Shown: piece by piece, positions 35,608 through 47,323 of the stretch | Layout of the letters: each line of letters opens with the position of its first letter | Position numbering within the stretch: position 1 is the first letter of the stretch | Source: Reticulitermes speratus | Lineage: Eukaryota; Arthropoda; Insecta; Blattodea; Rhinotermitidae | NCBI GenBank assembly: GCA_021186555.1 | Contig: JAJKFL010000003.1 | Location: forward strand, 31,174,908 to 31,238,907 | Direction: 5' to 3' | DNA: 64,000 nt | Notes under the pieces: model-generated | Databases searched by the model: none | What the model was told of the DNA's origin: nothing | Seen by the model: only the letters and a program-made list of their open reading frames with translations | Position numbers and translations under genes: made by a program

Positions 35608-37440
35608 ATAATGTTCCTAAATTCCATATTTCTAACAAATATAAGACAGCTTCCTTTTTGGGTGGAAATGTTACAGAAAAATATTACTGCTTCTTGCTTA
35701 TGGCATCATGATGTCCTATCTTGAATGTACAGGACGCTTTTCTGATAAAATTTGTACCTCATAATTGTTCTTTGACTTGTCTCCATAGTGTCACTCAATT
35801 ATTAGTCCATCTAGCATATCTAATAACCATTCATGGATTTAGAATTTTCATCTTGTGCATTTCTTCTGTATGATGCAATATGTGTTGACAGTAATTCTAA
35901 AACAGGCACATCACAAGGCAACATCCTAAATGAGTAAAACATTGCAGTGTCCAGCAGGCTTTTGATTTGTTGCTGAAATGAGGAATGCCAAGGGTAAACA
36001 TTGCAGCAGAACCACAGCGCAAGACACTGACATACACTTACACAAGTGCAGCAGTATGATAAAACTGTATGTGCAGTTGGTGAAAAAGGGGGAAAAAGAA
36101 GACATAATTTGAATACATGCAGTGCAATAAACAAAGATGGAGCCTTACCATACACAGAAGAGACTACTGGTAGAAACAATATCCTAGGTTAAGAGAGACT
36201 GACAATGATGTAGGAGCATAAACGTGTTTGTTGTTTAATAAGACATAATAGGTGTAGGGTGTTGATACATACATGTATATTTCATATAAGTCCATTTGAC
36301 CTATAAGAATGACTAAAAAGTGGGAAAATCACAGGGCCTTGTAGTTCTAGGGTTGCCCTCATTATGGCTTTACAGTCAGCTGAAACACATAGCCACTGCA
36401 CTATAAAATAAATAAGATGATTTCACTATGATATGCTTTTATTAGAATTACTTAATTAACAGGGAGACCCAGATAAAGATTGCACTGAAGCACTGATGGC
36501 GAATAATCACTGTGATTGGAAAACCACAGAAGTGATTGTTTGTTAGGTGTGATTAACTCCTTTAATAGCACTTTTATCGTTCCTTTCCAAGAGAACTGTG
36601 CTAACATAACTGAGGCATCCATCGTCCATGCTTGTGATGACACATCCTTACTCCTGGGATTAAACTGCTCACCAGACAGTAATTGTGGTCATGCACCACC
36701 TATCCTGTAACTTCTGTCGTTAAAACTGTACTTGGGACATCCAGTTGTGTGCAAATAAGATCACAAGGAATCAAATAGGAATTTTGCCTATTGGATCCAC
36801 CTGCTGGCACACTTCAAAAATCGAGTGTCCTCCGTTTCAGTTCGCATGAGAAGAACTCGTGATATTCAAGTGAATCTAATGGATTGTGACCGGTTCCTTC
36901 ATACTGTTGGAATGTCCCATCATTGTTCAAGAATCCACTTGGATAAGAGTGTCAAACTCCCATTGGTCCGTATAAGAAATGCTGTGGCGCCTTGGGTGTG
37001 AGGCACTGTAATGTCAGGCAATGGTCTTCGCATTCTCTGGTAAATTGTACTTCAAGTTATCACCATTAATTCTTGGAATTAGTCAGTTAGTTCCTTTGGC
37101 AGTTGCTCACAGCAAGGATCTGAACCATGAAGGTTCCTGAAGCACTGGACGTATGTCCTGCTGTGACATTTTCTTGAATTAAACCTGCTTTGTAAGTTTT
37201 ATTATAGTATGTACATGAAGAACATGTCCTACACTTGAGTTTTGTTACATTTTCTGTGCATGGCTTTGAACCATCACCCATAACTGAGGGCTAGCAGTCT
37301 AATGGTCTCTATACATCTCTTGCAAACAAGAAATATACCAAATAATGTTTGACTATAGTACTATACATTTAAAACCACTATGTATTGGGCAGTAGTTGGA
37401 ACTTAATCCCCAGTGTCACTGAAGGGTTAGAAGATAAAAC
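35608..37440. other. Intergenic, unrecognised
   Basis: No gene called. 36,450-37,080 translates into Cys- and Asn-rich pieces in shifting frames and is probably an old degraded element; no family is recognised. Confidence 0.4.
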
Positions 37441-37442
37441 TG

Positions 37443-37490
37443 CTGCATGTTTTGGCTTTCTCACAAAACTATCATCAGGCCAAATGTGAA
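37443..37490 (-). repeat. Decayed hammerhead-like motif
   Basis: On minus: GGCCTGATGATAGTTTTGTG, then AGAAAGCCAAAACATGCAG. The CTGATGA half is intact; GAAAC has become CAAAAC. No partner arm found. Confidence 0.45.
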
Positions 37491-37506
37491 GATATTACAT
37501 TACATA

Positions 37507-39147
37507 GTGAAACCCTCTTAAGACAGTTTCGGAAAATTTAAAAAATTAGGCTTACTACATGGGAAGATTTGTTAAAGGAATATGCTTAAAATATTATTTC
37601 ATAGTTCTGTAATGAATCTGCCACTTTACTATATTATTATTTCATATAAATTCTGTATTAAATGATACATCTTCACCACCAAACCACACTTCAATTTTCA
37701 CCTTGTTTAATGATTTTGACACATTTTTGAACACAAGACAACACATATTTTTAGAAGCACAACTGCTAGATGAACAACAGCCCCTTTGTGCCAGAACTAG
37801 TTCAGGAATACCGATTCTACCTCGTTATATTTTGCTGTGTCTCATATTTAAAGTTGACACAGAAATGCTAAGTACATAGCGATTTTTTGAGGAGGTACAT
37901 TTTAAGTAGCAACCACCTTTTTTTATGATGTGCAGTTGAATTGACAACAGCTTACTTTTTATGACAGTTTTTGTAGTATTCTTGCTGATCACGTGTTGAA
38001 TCATTAATGGCCCTACAGTATAAACACTGTACACACGGATGCAATTTTAAATGAAGACAAAACTTTACACACAGGATACTACAAGTTCATCAAATTACAG
38101 TTAAAACACTTACCGTCACAATGCGCTCCATTAAACTCACGCTTCGCCACGCCCACGTTGTTCAGTAGCACGTGCCGGGAAGTGCGTATATAAAAATAAG
38201 TGACAGCGGAGCCGGAACGTGATGTCACCGCTAAGTTCCACGGATAAACCGTTACTTGCGATAAGATTGCAATGCGATGATAATAGATAATACGGCACGT
38301 TACAGGCCTCGAAAACTCAGACGGTATAAACTGCTTCAGTATGAACATCACAAATTGTATCAGAAACAATGAGTACCCACGACAGTAAGCTTATATTACG
38401 TTTTTAAATTAATTACATTATATTCAGCATAAATTCTCTTACCTGATACATTCAATTCTTTTCCCATGTTTTCCACACAAGATAAATTTTGTCCTCTCTT
38501 TCAGTTATACAAAATGGAGTGTTCTCAAACAAGCTCCACAAGTTTAATATTTCCTTCCGCACTCACGTTTACATAACCTAACACGGTACTGTAAAGCCCG
38601 TGATACTTCTGCCTTCTGGGGCATGGATCATGCATATGTGGTGATATGTTTATGACTGACCGATACAAGACACAGCAGGCCGAGTCGTCATATACTAGAT
38701 GATCTGTGGTCGTCATTGTATCGCACCGGCCTGTCGTGATCATATCGTCATCGTCTTCAGTGTGCGAAGTCCCATTTGAAACAACAGGTAGAATCTATCG
38801 TAAGATTATCGTATCGAAATCTTATTAGAATCGTACCTCAAGTAGTGTCCAATGTGAGAGTGAGTTCCCATAGTGTTGTTCATCACTGTATGTTGGGTTC
38901 AAATTGATCGAATGGCAAATTGGGGAAACTGTTTAAATTTTGATGGGAAAAAGGAGAAGAATGTTAAAAATTCGTTCCTTCATGAGCTTTCATGCTTTTT
39001 TGGGCGGAAAATACTTTTAAGGAGAAATGTCTGAAAAGGCCAATGCAATGCAGTGTTAATCTTATCGGAAAATGTTGGTACAGAATTATCCTAACATCTT
39101 ATAAAGGAAAACTTCTTAAACAGGGTCCTCTTAAGCGGGTTTCACTC
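37507..39147. mobile_element. Non-autonomous Tigger-like DNA transposon, copy 2
   Basis: Starts GTGAAACCCTCTTAAGA after TA (37,505-37,506) and ends CTCTTAAGCGGGTTTCACTC before TA (39,148-39,149), forming inverted ends. It shares several internal blocks with copy 1 at 8.7-9.9 kb. A CpG-richer section at 38,110-38,330 may be an old promoter region of the parent element. No transposase frame. Confidence 0.7.
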
Positions 39148-39659
39148 TATTACGAGGAAATATTCGATTAAAGCGAGTAGCCTATAATTCCTGAAAAACG
39201 TGCGATACCAATGGTTTTAGGCAAGTCACGATAATCGCCTATTATTTGCACTGTGTAAATTATGTATCGAATATTAAAAATGCATATCACAGTAGTTGTT
39301 ACTTGTAATAATAATTATTTAAGACATAACCTCTCGTCTCAAAATGTAATCTGATGTCCAGCCTGTGTATATGACGATGGCTTATCAGTAATAACTGTCT
39401 ATTATTTAAATAAATTTGATCTTTGGTATCATTATGTTTAAGTGTCATTTGTCACTGGAATTATTTACTGTTCATATTTTGATCCGCAGGAATATTATTT
39501 TATCTCACAACTTACATCACTTGTCTATCAAGACGGTTTTGCACAATGACAGGCAGCACACTGTTCATTGCTATTCCAATTTGTTGAGAGTTGTGATCCA
39601 CTTGTTTTAGTTCAACGTATTGCATTTAATGTTATGTTTTTACCCACCATAATTGAGTA
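39148..39659. other. Intergenic, unrecognised
   Basis: AT-rich, nothing recognised. Confidence 0.5.
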
Positions 39660-40070
39660 AGGTGCTGAAAATCGCTTCCTTCAACTTGCAGACACGCATC
39701 ACATCTAACAAGTATGTTGCTTGTTGCACATCACAGTTCTGCTGCTGGAATTGAGGACACTACATCCTGAATGCTTGCTTTCAGATAGTCTTCAATGTGA
39801 GGCTATTCCTATATACTTCATCCTTTAACATGCCCCACAAGTAAAAACTGCACGGGCTCAGATCTGGTGAATGAGGAGGCCACAAGCCCATGGTTATTAT
39901 TCTGTCACCAAAAACACTCTTTGAACAATGCATAGAATTATGATCAAGCAGGTGTTGAAAAATGGTGTTAGAAAGTGTGTAGCACATCAATGTCAATTTC
40001 CTATCAGACAGAAAGGTACTGACAGTACTGTAAAACCTGTACTTTTCAAAGTATTGGATAAATGAAATTA
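39660..40070 (-). mobile_element. Tc1/mariner-like transposase fragment (C-terminal)
   Basis: Minus strand 39,945-39,790 reads SKSVFGDRIITMGLWPPHSP, DLSPCSFYLWGMLKDEVYRN, matching FGDRxISRGLWPPRSPDLxxxDFFLWGxLKxxVY; the third catalytic Asp position reads Cys-Ser here. Same family as 42.1-42.7 kb but opposite strand. Confidence 0.7.
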
Positions 40071-40075
40071 GTGTA

Positions 40076-40250
40076 CAGTGAAACCCCGATATAGTGCCAC
40101 CATTTGTTAACAGCAATTTGTGGCGGTATATCAAGGGTAGTGATAAACAGAAATGTTATATAATAGGGAATTTCTGTTTACAGACTTTCATGGGCACTAA
40201 GTGAGGGTGGTGCTATATTGGGAGGTGCTCTATCAGGGTTTGAATTTTTG
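40076..40250. mobile_element. Short Tigger-like MITE
   Basis: CAGTGAAACCCCGATATAGT GCCACC at the left after TA, and at the right GGTGGTGCTATATTGGGAGG...CAGGGTTT, roughly its inverse. About 175 bp, non-coding. The right edge is degenerate. Confidence 0.55.
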
Positions 40251-40831
40251 ACACATAATTTTGGGCACTGCCATGGTTTAGCCTTTCTTGCAATAAAAAC
40301 ATGGCTTAAGAATATCTGAAAGTTGTTCCCACAATTGAGAATATGCAGGAGAAATATTCCATAAACAAATTTTATTACTGAAAATGTTAATTACTGTTGT
40401 TAGTCACATGGCTGATACCTCCACAAGAAATTTCATTTACAGTATCAGCAGATATAAATATAACAGAAGGGGCTTATTTTAGGACAAAACAAAATTGAAA
40501 TGCGTAACTTAAAGAAAGCCAAAGGATTCACAGAATAGAATATCACAGAACTGAATACAATTACATTTCACAGATCCTTCTTAGGACTAAACCAAAAACG
40601 TACAATGTAATGACCTAATATATTTGTTTCAAATACAAATATAAATAAATACATCCACTTACTGTCAAAGCAAAAAATTAATTAAATGAAACCATCACCA
40701 TTTTACATGCATGTGTTATAACTGAGAATTTTTACTGAGGCAAATTCATGTATGGTGTAGGAGTGAGAGTGTAGATACTCTTTTAATGCTGTCTTAAATA
40801 CTTTTACATCATGACTTCAACTTTTGATGGA
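40251..40831. other. Intergenic, unrecognised
   Basis: AT-rich, nothing recognised up to the target-site duplication at 40,832. Confidence 0.5.
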
Positions 40832-40916
40832 AGGTGGAAGATTGATATAAGTTTTAAAACTTTCGCGGCGACATGATTCAATATAGTCTTCTCGGGCGCA
40901 CAGCCGCGTCAATTCG

Positions 40917-40968
40917 TTTGAATACAACGTTTCGGGGACTAGCTCCGTCCCCATCCTCAGGCAAAACT
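40917..40968 (-). ncRNA. Hammerhead-ribozyme-like motif, left arm of element B
   Basis: Mirror copy of the right-arm motif at 41,192-41,245: CTGAGGA core, GGGGAC/GTCCCC stem, GAAAC box, read on minus. Confidence 0.7.
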
Positions 40969-41191
40969 GATTTAACATACAACTCGTCTGTCCCGTGTTT
41001 TTCTACCTGCCGCGGCAGGGAGAATCAGACCGGTTTTGTAGTACCCACAAACAGTTAAGTTGGTGGGTGGGCTGTTGACTGTCAACAGCCCACCCACCAA
41101 CTTAACTGTTTGTGGGTACTACAAAACCGGTCTGATTCTCCCTGCCGCGGCAGGTAGAAAAACACGGGACAGACGAGTTGTATGTTAAATC

Positions 41192-41245
41192 AGTTTTGCC
41201 TGAGGATGGGGACGGAGCTAGTCCCCGAAACGTTGTATTCAAACG
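41192..41245 (+). ncRNA. Hammerhead-ribozyme-like motif, right arm of element B
   Basis: Core CTGAGGA (41,200-41,206; the seventh hammerhead core position is free), one unpaired T, stem II GGGGAC with GTCCCC (six perfect pairs, loop GGAGCTA), GAAAC, loop, TTGTA. GTTTTG before the core can pair with CAAAC after the presumed cleavage point, with mismatches next to the core, so stem I is weaker than in element A. Confidence 0.65.
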
Positions 41246-41293
41246 AATTGACGCGGCTGTGCGCCCGAGAAGACTATATTGAGGTGGAAGATT

Positions 41294-42119
41294 ATTTAAT
41301 AACTTTAGCCCTGTATAGCAAATTCCGTTTTCACAATTACTAAGATTAGTACTTGGTATATGACAGTCATGTTTATGTCTTTTATATATACTGTGTATAT
41401 CTGAATTTGTTCAAAATGTCTCCATAAACTTCACAATAGTGTTTTAGGCTCAAATAATCTAAAACTATGGCAGTGCATACTATGTTAACCTGCAGCTGTC
41501 ATGTGAGATAACTTGTTTTAGGACATGTTAGAATTGAAGTGTGTAATTTGTTTCATACATTTGTTTTGATGAATGCACTTCCACTAACTAAAAATAAATG
41601 TCAAATTCCTTCCCTCATCTTTCTCAAATACCAGCACATAAACTAAATCAAATAATCCCAAACTCTTAAAGACTCAGCTGTAATTTTGTTATGACAAATC
41701 ATCATTACATGATCCACATGTTACACCAAAAATTATTAACTTATTCGCAGTTTCAACAATAAACTTGTACACCTTATCTCATTTGGTCACGACATTTCTT
41801 TCACTGATCTGATATCACAGGTCACTGACACAGTGGAAGTGGCACTAGCCAGAGGCAGCACCAGTGCAATAAGGGGTTTTGTGCTATGAAAATGATAAAA
41901 TGGTATATACATGGTATATATTGTATAAAGCATAGCCCACTAAGCAGCTCACCAACACACGCATTACATGAGAGTCAATTCTGTCACGTTTGCATGTGTC
42001 ATCACTCAGGCCATGCAGCAAGAGGCATGTCTGCATCATCGGCATGAAATGCAACAAAACTGATACATTTTCATCTGTAAGTCAAATGTGATTCACAAAT
42101 TCTAGAACATAGGTTGTGA
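41294..42119. other. Intergenic, unrecognised
   Basis: AT-rich, nothing recognised. Confidence 0.5.
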
Positions 42120-42735
42120 AAAAAGACTGGATTTGTAAACTGTTACCATCCTGAGGTGTGTGCTGCAGAAATGGATCCCAATATCTTTCTGTTAGTGATG
42201 AAGCTTGGTTTCATCTCGGTGGATATGTCAACTCTCAGAATAACTGGTACTGGTCTGCAGAAAATCCAATGTTAATTCACAAGGTGCCATTACATGATGT
42301 TGAAAATGGTGTGTAGTATGCCGAGTGCAACTACGATTATGGGGCCCAATTTTTTTCTGAGGCCATAAATTAGCACTGATATGTTACACACATTGTAACA
42401 CTATTTTTTTGGCATCTGTCCAATCACATGAGAACCTGTGCTCTTTTTCAGCAAGACAGTACAAAAGCTGAAGCCATAAACAATTCTTCACATTGTTTAC
42501 AGAGTGTTTTTCATAACAGAATAATCTGTTTGAGGTTGTGGCCTCCTTATTCAATAAACCTGAATCTGTGTGTTCAATTTTCAGTTTGGGGGGGCATGTT
42601 AAAGGATGAAGTGTAGCATAATAATTTTCCCAGTGAAGATAATCTGAAAAGAAAGCATTTAGGATATAATGTCTTCAGTTTTAGCAGAATGGTACGTAAG
42701 AATCTACTATTAATTGCAAAACACTGAACTAAAAT
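42120..42735 (+). mobile_element. Tc1/mariner-like transposase fragment (middle and C-terminal)
   Basis: Plus strand: SDEAWFHLGGYVNSQNNWYW and SAENPMLIHKVPLHD (about 42,192-42,300; first catalytic Asp in DEAWF), LFQQDSTKAEA (about 42,440; second), then FHNRIICLRLWPPYSINLN and WGGMLKDEV (to 42,616). Several stops. Same family as 39.7-40.1 kb. Confidence 0.75.
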
Positions 42736-44744
42736 GTGTGTACCCCGACTCATGGCAAATTGGAATGGCAGTGGGATGTGACAAATGATGTTAGATAAGG
42801 TAATGACCTTGTATTTTGTGTAGTAGCCTATTTGCTATTACAGCATTTTTGGTAATCAAATTCAAGACTTCTTACTGCTTCTCGCATGTCAGTATCAAAG
42901 TAACCTCTTTTTCAGTCAGCAAAAAGTATACTCTGGTCTTGCCACCTAATTGATTCCAAACCACAAGTGAGTCACATGCATGCCTTTTGCTGCAATTTTC
43001 CACTGCCTTTCATCACCTACAGATTGCCTTCAGTTGGGTCACTTGTTCTTAAGTGGTGGGTTACTGAAGATTCCAAGTAGAAATGAAGTATTTTTTGCTT
43101 GGGGATGGGGAATGGGATTGGGGGGGGGGGGGGGGGGGGGAAAGCCACACTTCTCTCAAATCAAGATATATGCTGTTAAGTAGCACACACATATTACCAC
43201 TTTTGTATCTTGATTATACATGTGTATGCATGTGTGTTTAACATTTATAGCTTGGTACAGTACTGTCCCAGGTGGCCTAATTACCCAGCTGGCACTGAAT
43301 AGACATTTTGAATGTAGCATAATATCAGCTATTTCTAATTGTACTTTTAATAATGTAATGATGCTTGTGATTCAATTTAATGTAATAAAATTGTTTTGAA
43401 GATGTGTTCTGTAATTGTATTTTCTGAATGTGATACACTGTACAATGATTTGTTCCATGCACTGGTTTACTAGTATGTATCAGGTGCATGTGTTATCAAC
43501 CCATCACCTCATCTCTATGACCCTGATGGCGGTGGTCACTCTGCAGCCTGCACATGTGTAAGAAGTCTATTTTTTTATTTTAAGGGCATGACCAAGAAAA
43601 CTCCCAAATGAAACTTCTGACTTCAATATTTTTCCATAGTCTGAAGTCCAGAAAAGGATATATTAGTTTCTGGTTTAGAGTTTTATTATTAATCAAATCA
43701 GAGTTTCATAAAACAAACTGAATTATCATAAATAAATAAACTCAACTTATAAATACAATTTTATGCTGTGCTAATTTCAACTATGTACATCAGCATATAT
43801 GTTCATCTTTTATTGAGGTAGTTCTATCATAGTTCATGTGACAATCGATACATATTATCAGTATTTCACACACAACATCATGCCTAGCATCAAATAAATC
43901 TGATGGAATTTCGTTGTAGTCCAACCAGCAGACAGAACAGGGCAACCAATATCAGGATCAGGCTGACCAATATAAAATTACTGTTAATCCCTCTACTCTT
44001 ATAATATACAAAGAAAGAAAGAGAAAGAAAGAAACAAACAAACATAATGCTTATACAGTATGTGATTTTTGCAAGTAACATGGTCTAAAATTGTATTTGA
44101 ACACAGAGCCTTTAGATCAGAATGTCAATGCACAATAAATCATGGAAAGTGAATAAATATACTGGCTTCCCTTGAACTTCTAGGATCGCAAATGGAGCAC
44201 ATGTAACTTTTTAAACACATAGTTAAATGATGTAACTGCACAGGTTGAATGAATATTTGTATGAATACAACACACTAAAAATAATTACACTGATACTGTG
44301 ACTGAACTGGCATATTTGACCTTTGCATCAATGCTAGCTAGTCTACTACCCATTTGTCTACCAACGAATATGGATGTCCACACCAAGCAGTTTCCACCTT
44401 CTTTTGCTTCAATCTAGTCATATGTCTCATAAAGTCACTAACATTAATTCAAAATTTTTCTTTGACTTAGGCACACACACTGATGTATTTGCTGAACAGA
44501 TATCTGGCCCAAATACAGGGAAATCATGACTGTTTGGAATTATGTCAGCAGCTGTATGCTGACACCACTTACAGTTTGAGACTTAAAATATTTTAAGCTC
44601 TTGATTGTTGTTGCAAAGAGGATACACCCCTTCAATTGGCTTTATATTTATGATGAAACCTAGCCACCCTGTATTGTGCATAAAGCTTTTGTCACTAAAT
44701 TAGGGTAAGTTGTATATGATCCCTGATTCATGCATTATTCAAAT
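42736..44744. other. Intergenic, with homopolymer
   Basis: No genes recognised. A run of 21 G lies at 43,120-43,140 and a GAAA-rich run at 44,009-44,042 (minus-strand TTTC). Part may be 3' UTR of Grip, but no end point can be fixed. Confidence 0.45.
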
Positions 44745-45175
44745 ATATACAATAATGGTACCAACAAATGCACAAAAGTAGATTGAAATTAGTTTATATA
44801 TATATATATACAATGAACTCTGGCATGTTTTGGCCAACCACGTACCCATCTTCAGGAATGTAAAATACAAAGGTTAGGTACATTAAAAGTGTAAAATGAA
44901 ATTATAAAAGTATCAGAAGTTATTGTAATAATACTCGTATATATTTATGTACTTTTAAACCATTGGTTCTTATGATTGTAATCTATGGATTGGTTCTGAT
45001 ACTTATCATTTCATTTTATACTTTTCTACTTTTAATGAATCAAATCTTTGTATTTTACATCCCTGAAGATGGCCACATGGTTGGTCGAACCATGTAGGAG
45101 CTCACTGTGAATATAAACTAATTTCAATATACTTGTGTGCATTTGTTGGTACCATTATTGTATATATATGTTCAG
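44745..45175. mobile_element. Hammerhead fold-back element D, older copy
   Basis: Inverted arms start TATATACAATAATGGTACCA ACAAATGCAC at the left and end with the inverse at about 45,175. Arms of about 150-190 bp have many differences. Core remnants: minus at 44,815-44,862 (CTGAAGATGGGTACGTGG... CCAAAACATG) and plus at 45,058-45,105 (CTGAAGATGGCCACATGG...CGAACCATGTAGG). Both GAAAC boxes are mutated, so it is inactive. The target-site duplication and extension could not be resolved. ACAAATGCAC also ends the single arm at 61.99-62.08 kb. Confidence 0.6.
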
Positions 45176-45422
45176 TTTATTACAATTAAAATTGTTACTT
45201 TTTCTTTCTTTTCCTTATGTTGTGTCTTTCTGTAGACTTCTAATCTAAATTACAGCAATGAAGGATGCTGATGTTGTAAATTTGTGTACCACCGTAAAAA
45301 AATCTTACATAAATTGCAAAGTACATATTCAGTCACAACTTTATGAAAATTTATGTACTCACTAATGAAGTAAGAACTTATAACAGAAATGTATGAACGT
45401 ATAGATCTGAATTGAATGTCAC

Positions 45423-45470
45423 TGGCTATGAAGATGGCCCATTCAGCCAAAACATGTCACTTTAAATGTA
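45423..45470 (+). repeat. Decayed hammerhead-like motif
   Basis: ATGAAGATGGCCCATTCAGC CAAAACATGTCAC keeps the spacing of the core-stem-box pattern with changes in both boxes. Single arm. Confidence 0.35.
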
Positions 45471-45599
45471 AAACCAATTTAAGGAGTGAAAGTTAAGGTC
45501 AAGTTGTTCCTATGTGTGCCATGAAGGCATATGTCTGAGACTGATGCTACTGAGCATATATGGTTTGGCACATAAACCTAGTATAACTGATTTCCATTG

Positions 45600-46760
45600 G
45601 TTCATATTATGACGGTCAGGGATTACTGAAAAGAAAGTTCTAGCTCAATCAGTTCATCCATAGCAGCCCTGCATGTAAGTTGTTTTTCTTTGTTGTCATA
45701 GAGCAGTGAGTAAACATCAAGTTTTGTTTCAAACTTGGGAAACCAGCTATAGAAATAAATGATATGCTTGAAACTGTTTATGGAAATGAGGCCTTATCTT
45801 GTATGCATGTATGAATGGTTTAAAAGATTCAGAGAGTGACAGGAGAACCTTGAAGATGATCTAAGGAATGGATGGCTACCAAATGCTTGAAATATGGAGA
45901 CAGTTGCACATCTTCATGAACTGACCTTTGAATGATCCTAAAATTGATGAAGGGTCAACTGCACAGTAATGGGGAGATGATTTTTCAGGTTCTTCATAAG
46001 GATTTGGAAAAGAGGAAGATCTGTAAGAAGTCTGCTCCACACAGTCTCATGGATCAGCAAAAGAGCACAAGTCACAACTTGCAAAGACTTCATCCAGACC
46101 TGTCAGAGTCATCCACGCTTTCTCACTCATATCATTATTCGACATGAGTCTTGGGTGTTTCTGCATGATCGTGAAACATAATGTCAGAGCATGGCGTGGA
46201 GAACAAAATCATCTCTGAGGTTCAAAAAGTTACGCTTGCAAAAGTCAAGGATCAAAATGATGTTGATAACTTTTCTTGATAAACAGGGCACAATCAACAG
46301 AGAATTTGTGTCTGAAGCAAAAATGGTGAACAGCTAACACACAGGTTGAGGTCAAAATTTCAAGAAAAAGGCAGTTTACTTCTTTTGCATGACAATGCCT
46401 GTGCCCATTCTGCCATTGTAATGAAGTACTTCACGGAGAACTGCAGCATGGTGGAGACAGCCACCCAACTTACTCATCTAATCTTGCATGAGCAAACTCT
46501 TTTATATTTGATAAAGTGAAAACCACTCTAAAAGGAAGAAGATTTCAGGACGCTTAGGACAACAAGAAGACCATAATTTCCAATGTAAAAGCAGTTGCTT
46601 TGGATGCCTTTGATGGCTGTTGTGTGCAACTTTTATTAAGATGTGAAGTGTGCTGCAATCAAGGGAGAGTACTTTTAAGAAAAATAAAAACATTTTCTTC
46701 TCATTTCATGTGCATCTGTTCTTACAGGTCAAGTTCCAGAACTGTATTGCTTGTGAAGAC
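45600..46760 (+). mobile_element. Degenerate mariner-like element
   Basis: Plus strand, multiple frames: FCFKLGKPAT and VYEWFKRFRESD (about 45,725-45,845; N-terminal mariner block FCFKLGKxATET...WFKRFKEGR). Catalytic-half traces from 46,190. VKTTLKGRRFQDA (46,515-46,555; KVKxxLKGRRFQDVEDI). 'VKAVALDAFDGC' to 46,630. Related to the copy at 15.1 kb. The long minus-strand frames here are antisense. Confidence 0.7.
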
Positions 46761-47221
46761 TATCCCAGCTCTCAATTAAAATAATGTACAATAAAAAGAT
46801 TTTTGCATGTAGATGGCTATTTTAATACATACAAATTATGTCAATTTTTTTAAAGTTACCTCACTGTCTTGCTGTCCATCACAAATCCCATACATATATG
46901 TTCCAACCACCCTTACTTACCAGCAAGTTTCTAACAAGAACTCTGGATTGATACATGCTTCTCAAATACATGGTATCATTATGTTATTGCACATGTACTT
47001 TTTGTGTTCTTCTAACTAATTTTTAAGGGGAATAAACATCAGTCATATGGAGCTCATTAGTTGTTTGTTCTTTTAAACCACATGACAGCATTGTCACAAG
47101 GTTGGTTAACACGTCATGATTTCTTCCACCAAACTCCTTTAAAAGATATCTTCTGTCAGATGTACAATTTGTGCTACATGAACCACAGTTCTTAAATACA
47201 CCAACAGTATGACGTCTCACC

Positions 47222-47323
47222 TTACAGAGTCTTGGTGATGGTTCCTGAATTCTGACTTTCGGTCAGTGGGCACTGAGCTGAACAAATCTCTTCTTCAGTC
47301 CAGGTTAGTAGACCATTGCAGTC
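47222..47323 (-). CDS. Grip: Grip last coding exon (C-terminal tail)
   Basis: After the acceptor CATGTTGCAG (minus), 33 codons and stop TAA (47,224-47,222): DCNGLLTWTEEEICSAQCPL then TESQNSGTITKTL. Phase 0 fits the end of the PDZ7 exon at 50,755. A short tail after PDZ7 with a 'W(S/T)E' motif and a hydrophobic C-terminal residue is what GRIP proteins have. The tail is little conserved otherwise, so this exon rests on phase, splice site and position. A further exon in the 3.4-kb intron cannot be excluded. Confidence 0.72.
   Translation of the reverse strand, partial: DCNGLLTWTEEEICSAQCPLTESQNSGTITKTL

Larger units (their letters stand above)
40844..41281. mobile_element. Hammerhead fold-back element B: perfect palindrome
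   Basis: 12-bp duplications AGGTGGAAGATT at 40,832-40,843 and 41,282-41,293 frame the insert. 40,844-40,877 is a 34-bp extension on the left only. Arms 40,878-41,079 and 41,081-41,282 are perfect inverted copies over 202 bp with a single T (41,080) between them; the last arm base overlaps the duplication. Each arm holds a hammerhead-like motif. GC is clearly higher than the flanks. No coding: the open frames across it are incidental. Perfect arms mean a very recent insertion. Confidence 0.93.

Noticed and set aside
40873..41058. Open frame across the palindrome
   Set aside because: It lies in an inverted arm, mirrors itself on the other strand, and matches no family.
43809..43814. Poly(A) signal of Grip on the minus strand (TTTATT on plus)
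   Set aside because: AATAAA hexamers occur by chance often in this AT-rich DNA, and this one is 3.4 kb past the stop. No supporting downstream element.
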